Shown: positions 7,705-11,544 of the stretch, piece by piece | Position numbering within the stretch: position 1 is the first letter of the stretch | Layout: each line of letters starts with the position of its first letter | NCBI GenBank assembly: GCA_002716355.1 | Contig: PBAU01000001.1 | Location: 10,573-22,116, forward strand | Reading direction: 5' to 3' | Source of the DNA: a bacterium | GTDB taxonomy: Bacteria > UBP7 > UBA6624 | Length of the DNA: 11,544 nt | Position numbers and translations under genes: made by a program | The notes under the pieces: model-generated | What the model was told of the DNA's origin: nothing | The model's database searches: none | Seen by the model: only the letters and a program-made list of their open reading frames with translations

Positions 7705-8697
7705 TTAGGTTACTATTGCTCCGTGCAAAAACCATTTAATTGTTTCAGCCTTAGGTAAATGGTTTGTTAAAAAATCAGTACAAACTTTTAAAGGGTGAAC
7801 TAATCTTTCCCATTTTGGGCTTGGATAAGAAACAGGATTTCTTAAACTGAAAACCAATCTCGAAACCTCATCCACGCTTCCGGGGTCAAGAGGCATTCCT
7901 TCGTATACTTCAGGTCTGATTAAACCAAAATTAGCCGAATGTGCACGAGGTTGCCTAATTCTCAAAAACCAACTTGTAATTTCATCTTTCTGTGGGGTTG
8001 AATATGAAAACAATGCACTTCTTTCAGAATAACCGAGGCTAAGAATATTACGTTGTGTCTCTGGTGTAAAAAATAAAGGATGATTGTCTTTACATAAACC
8101 AACAGCACAGGGGATAGGTTTTGGAAGATGTGCTAAAGATCCATCTACTAAAATTTTTTCTTTATATTTTTTCTCCTCTGCCCATTCGTAAAGATGATTG
8201 GACTCGAGCTTGTGACGTTGCTGTCTGGCCCTCATGACTGCAGCATACCTTTGCGCACCAAAATAACCTGTTTTCTCACCAGTGTCTAAAAAACCTTTTG
8301 GAAGATCGGATCCCAACAAAGACTTAGAAACTAATGCAAACTCCTCAATTCTGGGTTGCCCCCACATTTCAAAATTTCCATTTCTAAAACCAATAATTAA
8401 ACTTGCAATAATTGAATAATGAACTGTTACCGGATTGCTCCCAAAATCAAAAGTTCCTATTAAAAATGTTTTTTGAACTCCATCAGTAAACCATCTAATA
8501 GCTAGATCTTGATTTTCAGATTTTGCAATTTTTAAATCCTGAATCATCCCTCCCTCATGAACAGTTGTAACGTCTCTCAAATCCAATCGCTGTGGAGCAA
8601 AAGAGGCCTCTTCTATTTGATCTGCTGAGGCAATTTCACCACCACTCTCAACTAGGAAATTCTTAATATTAGCAAGTGTATCTGTTAGAAATGTCAT
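7705..8697 (-). CDS. nurA: NurA-like nuclease, partner of the HerA-like ATPase
   Basis: A 330-residue protein with a NurA-domain pattern. There is a first acidic motif RWFTDGVQK (Asp72), a second motif KILVDGSLAHLPKPIPCAVGLCK (181-203; Asp185, Lys203), and a C-terminal NPVSYPSPKWERLVHP (287-301) resembling the 'YP.PL..A' region of NurA. NurA is a Mn-dependent nuclease with an RNase H-like fold that resects DNA ends inside a complex with HerA; length and motif order fit. The gene lies between a Fe-S nuclease gene (stop 6 bases upstream, in phase) and the HerA-like gene. AAAGGA directly abuts the ATG, too close for a good Shine-Dalgarno, so translation may depend on coupling to the upstream gene. 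There is no alternative start codon nearby. The call comes from motifs and context rather than close overall similarity. Confidence 0.75.
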   Translation of the reverse strand: MTFLTDTLANIKNFLVESGGEIASADQIEEASFAPQRLDLRDVTTVHEGGMIQDLKIAKSENQDLAIRWFTDGVQKTFLIGTFDFGSNPVTVHYSIIASLIIGFRNGNFEMWGQPRIEEFALVSKSLLGSDLPKGFLDTGEKTGYFGAQRYAAVMRARQQRHKLESNHLYEWAEEKKYKEKILVDGSLAHLPKPIPCAVGLCKDNHPLFFTPETQRNILSLGYSERSALFSYSTPQKDEITSWFLRIRQPRAHSANFGLIRPEVYEGMPLDPGSVDEVSRLVFSLRNPVSYPSPKWERLVHPLKVCTDFLTNHLPKAETIKWFLHGAIVT

Positions 8698-8703
8698 TCC
8701 TTT

Positions 8704-10050
8704 CTATTGTAATCTAGCAATGTGCGGCAATTTTTCCCCAGTTTCAACAATTGCACCATTTGCAATAATTGAATACGAATCATTCACAAACCCTTCCAGA
8801 TTACCTGAATAATCTGAAAGCCTGACATCAACATCAACACAAAAAACATCATTACCTTCCTCTAGGGAGCCTAGGATTTTCCCGGAACCTTCCCAACCTT
8901 TTACAACAACCTCTTCATTATCCTGAGTTTTAATCAAAATTGCCCCCGGTCTATTACCTGATGGTTTTTGCACATTGAGAACATTACCTTTTATTGATTT
9001 AGAGCGACCTTGTTTTTGCCAAGGTGTATCTTGAATATACTGATGATAAGAACCGCACCAGGGTTTTGCATCACACCATTTACAGTTATTTTCAGATGGC
9101 CTTGCTTCAAATAAAGACTCTGGTGATCCTGATTGCTGCTTAATTGCAGTAGCTGTATCGTTAAGGGTTAAAATCCAGCCATTAATAGACTCTTGATCGA
9201 GTTCCAGCTTTTTGATTTGTTGTGACCCAGTGTACCAAAACTCTACAGCGATAGGCATGTTGTCAAATCTTTCAGAAGCCAAATGTGCATACAGCCATCC
9301 TTGCAATTCGTGATTAAAATCAATTTCATTTTTCTTTGCCTTCCCAGTTTTGTAATCGACAATTTTGACATTATTATTTTCATCAACAAAAATCGCATCA
9401 ATAATTCCGCCCAATATGCCATCTTCTGAAAAAATACATGATTCGGTTTCAGTCGGGCCAAGTAACCGAACTGAATCCTTGTCCATTTTCCCATCAGTCA
9501 TATTATGAATAACCCAAATAATTTGATCCAAAATATCATCTCTTTTAGAGTCATCCCATTTGCCTTTTTTTCGTGCAGATGTCTCAAAGCGAGCTTTATA
9601 TTTATCCCAATAATCCATCAAAAGTGCCTTGATGTATGAGGATGGTTTTGCTTTGTCTAAGTCACATTGAAACAAAGCCTCTAAAACCGCATGAGCGACA
9701 CTGCCACGGTATAAAGCGGGGCTAACCATAGTTGGAATTTTTTTCTCGTAAGAAAAATAATACTGTTTTGGACACAGCAAATATTGGCTTGCTTTAGAAA
9801 AAGACAAACTGCCTTTTTGCCAGCGTTTCCGTGTTGGTAATTTTGGTATATCAACCCTTTCTGCTAATATTTCTGGCAATGGGTTGTTTTTAACGAACCA
9901 AGACTCCACATGCAAGATACCCGTTTCATCTGGGCCATCTACAACCTTTTTAGGAAACCATTTTTTAAAATTATCGTCTATTCGTACAATATAAACAGCT
10001 TTTTCTGTTTCTCTTTCGGTGTGCCACATTCCTTTTTGCTGTTTTTTCAT
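8704..10050 (-). CDS. PD-(D/E)XK nuclease with Cas4/AddB-type Fe-S cluster motif
   Basis: A 448-residue RecB/Cas4-family nuclease. The order is: Cys93 in LLCPKQYYFSYE; motif I GSVAHAVLE (116-124, His120); GGIIDAIFVD with Asp218; DYKTGKAK (232-239) with Asp232 and Lys234; the QxxxY motif QGWLY (250-254); then CKWCDAKPWC (Cys323, 326, 332). One early cysteine plus C-x2-C-x5-C downstream is the 4Fe-4S pattern of Cas4 and AddB. About 85 N-terminal residues precede the nuclease core and are not recognised. Residues about 350-430 after the cluster look beta-rich and may form an OB-like DNA-binding domain, which is an inference. There is no helicase domain, so it is not AddB itself. It leads the minus-strand operon and precedes the NurA-like gene. 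Met8 is an alternative start; neither has a well-spaced Shine-Dalgarno. Confidence 0.88.
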   Translation of the reverse strand: MKKQQKGMWHTERETEKAVYIVRIDDNFKKWFPKKVVDGPDETGILHVESWFVKNNPLPEILAERVDIPKLPTRKRWQKGSLSFSKASQYLLCPKQYYFSYEKKIPTMVSPALYRGSVAHAVLEALFQCDLDKAKPSSYIKALLMDYWDKYKARFETSARKKGKWDDSKRDDILDQIIWVIHNMTDGKMDKDSVRLLGPTETESCIFSEDGILGGIIDAIFVDENNNVKIVDYKTGKAKKNEIDFNHELQGWLYAHLASERFDNMPIAVEFWYTGSQQIKKLELDQESINGWILTLNDTATAIKQQSGSPESLFEARPSENNCKWCDAKPWCGSYHQYIQDTPWQKQGRSKSIKGNVLNVQKPSGNRPGAILIKTQDNEEVVVKGWEGSGKILGSLEEGNDVFCVDVDVRLSDYSGNLEGFVNDSYSIIANGAIVETGEKLPHIARLQ

Positions 10051-10075
10051 ATGAATTAATGATAAAGTAGATTAG
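10051..10075. promoter_or_regulatory. Divergent promoter region between the nuclease operon and the antiporter operon
   Basis: Only 25 bases separate the two divergent ATG codons. On the minus strand TATCAT (plus-strand 10059-10064) is a five-of-six match to a -10 element. It would place transcription initiation within one or two bases of the nuclease ATG, implying a nearly leaderless message. No convincing -35 element was found for it. For the plus strand only a weak -10-like TATGAA (10050-10055) is seen. A perfect 10-base palindrome, TTCATATGAA (10046-10055), covers the nuclease start codon and could be an operator or chance. Neither gene start has a Shine-Dalgarno in this gap. Confidence 0.35.
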
Positions 10076-10579
10076 ATGAAAACTCATACACGTTTAGGTT
10101 TTTCATTTCTGACTCTATTGGTGCTAATTTGGTTGATTTTTTCATCATTTGATAACAAACATCTATACTTTGGGTTACTAGTAATTATGCTTAGTTACAA
10201 CTGGTGCAAAAAGATATTATTTATTTCTACTTCTAAAAATAAATTTTATATTTTTGATTTAAACTGGATTGCTTTAGCTGAGTATATGCTTTGGCTTTGT
10301 TGGCAAATTTTCATTGCAAACATCCATGTTGCAAAAATAATACTATCAAATAAAAACGATTTAGATCCACAGGTCATGATTTTTAAATCGGATTTAAAAC
10401 ACCCATTGGCAAAGTCGCTACTAGCTAACTCAATAACATTGACACCTGGAACAATTACATTGAATGTTTTTGCTGACAACTTTGAAGTTCACGCGCTAAA
10501 TGAAGAATTCACCCACCTGATAAAAGTTGGAGAGCTAAATAAAAAAATAGCTAAAATTTTTAAAGTTAAAAATGATTGA
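10076..10579 (+). CDS. mrpE: Mrp/Mnh cation/proton antiporter subunit E
   Basis: A 167-residue membrane protein of the MrpE (MnhE/PhaE) family, a structural subunit of the multi-subunit Na+/H+ antiporter in the inner membrane. Hydrophobic segments lie at about 9-23 and 29-51 and again at 63-90. They are followed by the family signature SLLANSITLTPGTITLNVF (114-132) and a cytoplasmic C-terminal domain. The length is typical. It is the first gene of the plus-strand antiporter operon and overlaps the subunit F gene by 8 bases. The gap before its ATG carries no recognisable Shine-Dalgarno. Confidence 0.95.
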   Translation: MKTHTRLGFSFLTLLVLIWLIFSSFDNKHLYFGLLVIMLSYNWCKKILFISTSKNKFYIFDLNWIALAEYMLWLCWQIFIANIHVAKIILSNKNDLDPQVMIFKSDLKHPLAKSLLANSITLTPGTITLNVFADNFEVHALNEEFTHLIKVGELNKKIAKIFKVKND

Positions 10580-10829
10580 ACTAATTATTATTATCATTTT
10601 GGCTGTATTGCCGTTAAAACTTCTTGTAAAGGGTTCATCACCCTATGAAAGATTAATTGGCTTAAATGTTTTCAGCAACAAGGTCCTGGTTTTAATCCTG
10701 TTGCTGGGTTTAAGTTATGGGAAGATCGGTTTTTTTATCGATGTAGCAATAGGTTATGCATTGTTAAATTTCGTAGGGGTTGTAGTTCTGACAAGGTTTT
10801 TAAGAATGAGGGAGGAAAGCAATGGTTGA
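10572..10829 (+). CDS. mrpF: Mrp/Mnh cation/proton antiporter subunit F
   Basis: An 85-residue protein with three membrane segments (about 2-19, 36-51, 53-76), the normal size and topology of MrpF. The family pattern is visible in SSPYERLIGLNVFSNKVLVL (22-41) and in IDVAIGYALLNFVGVVVLTRFL (56-77). Asn32 occupies the place of the aspartate found in many MrpF proteins of Bacillus type; I believe Asn is usual in a proteobacterial subgroup, so this is not taken as a defect. The start overlaps the end of the subunit E gene by 8 bases and the stop overlaps the subunit G gene by 8 bases, indicating coupled translation. Confidence 0.93.
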   Translation: MIELIIIIILAVLPLKLLVKGSSPYERLIGLNVFSNKVLVLILLLGLSYGKIGFFIDVAIGYALLNFVGVVVLTRFLRMREESNG

Positions 10830-11121
10830 GTTATTGTCCGGCATCACCCTTTGGTTAGGTTTATTTTTTCTAGCAATCGGCAGCATTGGCATAATTAAAA
10901 TGCCAGACATTTATTGCAAGCTGCACGCTAGTGGAAAGTGTGATACATTGGGTATATTTCTTGCTTTTTCCGGCATATCGATGCAAGCAGATAACTGGCA
11001 TCAAATTTTAAAAATATTTCTTATGCTGATTTTTATTGCTATTGCCAATCCAACATCAGCTCATCTTGTTGGCAGAACCGCTAAGCATTCAAATATAAAA
11101 TTTTGGAAAAAATCAAAATGA
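10822..11121 (+). CDS. mrpG: Mrp/Mnh cation/proton antiporter subunit G
   Basis: A 99-residue membrane protein of the MrpG (MnhG/PhaG) family. The signatures are GSIGIIKMPDIYCKLHASGKCDTLG (about 20-44) and IANPTSAHLVGRTA (about 73-86). There are three hydrophobic segments, at about 4-25, 42-56 and 61-80. A strong Shine-Dalgarno GGAGG (10811-10815) lies 6 bases before the ATG and fixes the start. It overlaps the subunit F gene by 8 bases, and its TGA overlaps the next gene as ATGA. Confidence 0.95.
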   Translation: MVELLSGITLWLGLFFLAIGSIGIIKMPDIYCKLHASGKCDTLGIFLAFSGISMQADNWHQILKIFLMLIFIAIANPTSAHLVGRTAKHSNIKFWKKSK

Positions 11122-11360
11122 TTTTTGAACTAAATGTTTTTCTATATTTGGTGTTATTTGCACTTGCAATAGTAGCATTAAAAAATAAAGATCTTGTGGT
11201 TTCGGCAATATCACTGGGTGGTTTCTCTTTTTGCATGGCAATACTATATTCCTCTTTGGGCGCTGTGGATGTTGGATTAACCGAAGCGGTAATAGGTGCA
11301 GGTGTCAATAGTGTAATTGTTGTAGCTGCAATATGGCATCTAAGGACAAGCAAACAATGA
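11118..11360 (+). CDS. mbhD: DUF4040/MbhD-like antiporter subunit (separate MrpA C-terminal segment)
   Basis: An 80-residue membrane protein matching the DUF4040 domain, known as MbhD of membrane-bound hydrogenases and as part of the C-terminal region of MrpA. The marks are a first helix FLYLVLFALAIVALKNKDL, then SAISLGGFSFCMAILYSSLGAVDVGLTEAVIGAG, with the conserved acidic residue in LTEA, and a third helix ending in WHLR. I chose ATG at 11118 because it forms an ATGA overlap with the subunit G stop. A TTG at 11103 would add five residues but is a poorer start. The TGA overlaps the following ATG (11357) in the same way. Being separate from MrpA, it points to an Mbh-like subunit arrangement. 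Confidence 0.85.
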   Translation: MIFELNVFLYLVLFALAIVALKNKDLVVSAISLGGFSFCMAILYSSLGAVDVGLTEAVIGAGVNSVIVVAAIWHLRTSKQ

Positions 11361-11544
11361 AAATTAAAAATCTATTTACCCTTGTCCTGTTTGGCTTAGT
11401 TCTTTTATTCGCCCAAAAAGATATCCCGCATTTTGGAGAATCTGGACCAATTCATCAAAAAATAAACACTGTTTATCTAGATGAAACATATGAAAAGACA
11501 CACACTAAAAACATAATCACAGCCGTACTTGCAGATTGGAGAGG
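11357..11544 (+). CDS. mbhE: MbhE-like antiporter subunit, N-terminal part (cut by window edge)
   Basis: Sixty-two codons are visible from an ATG that overlaps the preceding stop as ATGA. The protein starts with a membrane segment (KNLFTLVLFGLVLLFA, residues 4-19), continues through a polar periplasmic-type stretch including FGESGPIHQKIN, and reaches NIITAVLADWRG at the window edge. The last motif corresponds to the 'NVVTAVLADYRGYDTLGE' region shared by MbhE and the C-terminal end of MrpA, just before the MnhB-type domain. The gene must continue beyond the window. Whether it is MbhE alone or fused to an MnhB domain cannot be seen. Confidence 0.8.
   Translation, partial: MKIKNLFTLVLFGLVLLFAQKDIPHFGESGPIHQKINTVYLDETYEKTHTKNIITAVLADWR

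Noticed and set aside
8704-10050. Reading the Fe-S nuclease as Cas4 of a CRISPR-Cas system
   Set aside because: The protein is about twice the usual Cas4 length, no cas1, cas2 or repeat array is in the window, and its neighbours are NurA- and HerA-like genes.
5905-10050. A mobile defence island
   Set aside because: No integrase, transposase, repeat or tRNA border is seen, base composition looks like the rest of the window, and the genes run into housekeeping genes with overlapping starts and stops.

Overview
The window comes from an AT-rich Gram-negative bacterium. It carries lipid A and KDO genes (an LpxL-type acyltransferase and the start of kdsA) and a proton/sodium antiporter operon of a kind common in marine proteobacteria. 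The zinc-less knuckle of its methionyl-tRNA synthetase resembles alphaproteobacterial enzymes, but the taxon cannot be fixed from this sequence alone. The window is almost entirely coding: no gap exceeds 25 bases, and I see no RNA gene, insertion sequence, CRISPR array or factor-independent terminator.

Minus strand, 10050 down to 1: nine genes run in one direction with gaps of 3-18 bases or 1-4 base overlaps, so they are probably one transcription unit. In order of transcription they are: a Cas4/AddB-like Fe-S PD-(D/E)XK nuclease (448 aa), a NurA-like nuclease (330 aa), a HerA-like hexameric DNA-pump ATPase (593 aa), an enoyl-CoA hydratase/isomerase, a DUF3084-type membrane coiled-coil protein, MetG with an appended tRNA-binding domain, a D-2-hydroxyacid (glyoxylate/hydroxypyruvate) dehydrogenase, an LpxL-type lipid A acyltransferase, and the first 39 codons of kdsA. 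The first three genes form a DNA end-processing module (motor plus two nucleases) at the head of an otherwise housekeeping operon. This is the most interesting part of the window.

Plus strand, 10076 to the end: a divergent operon starts 25 bases away from the nuclease gene. It encodes small membrane subunits of an Mrp/Mnh cation/proton antiporter in the order E, F, G, then DUF4040 (MbhD-like), then an MbhE-like subunit cut off by the window edge. The last two correspond to the C-terminal part of a canonical MrpA, carried here as separate genes. This layout resembles the antiporter half of Mbh-type complexes. The genes overlap by 4-8 bases and are probably translationally coupled.

The main items to follow up are the HerA/NurA/Fe-S nuclease trio with its non-canonical P-loop and DUF3084 companion, a strong internal Shine-Dalgarno and ATG inside metG that could release the tRNA-binding domain as a separate protein, and the very tight divergent start region.
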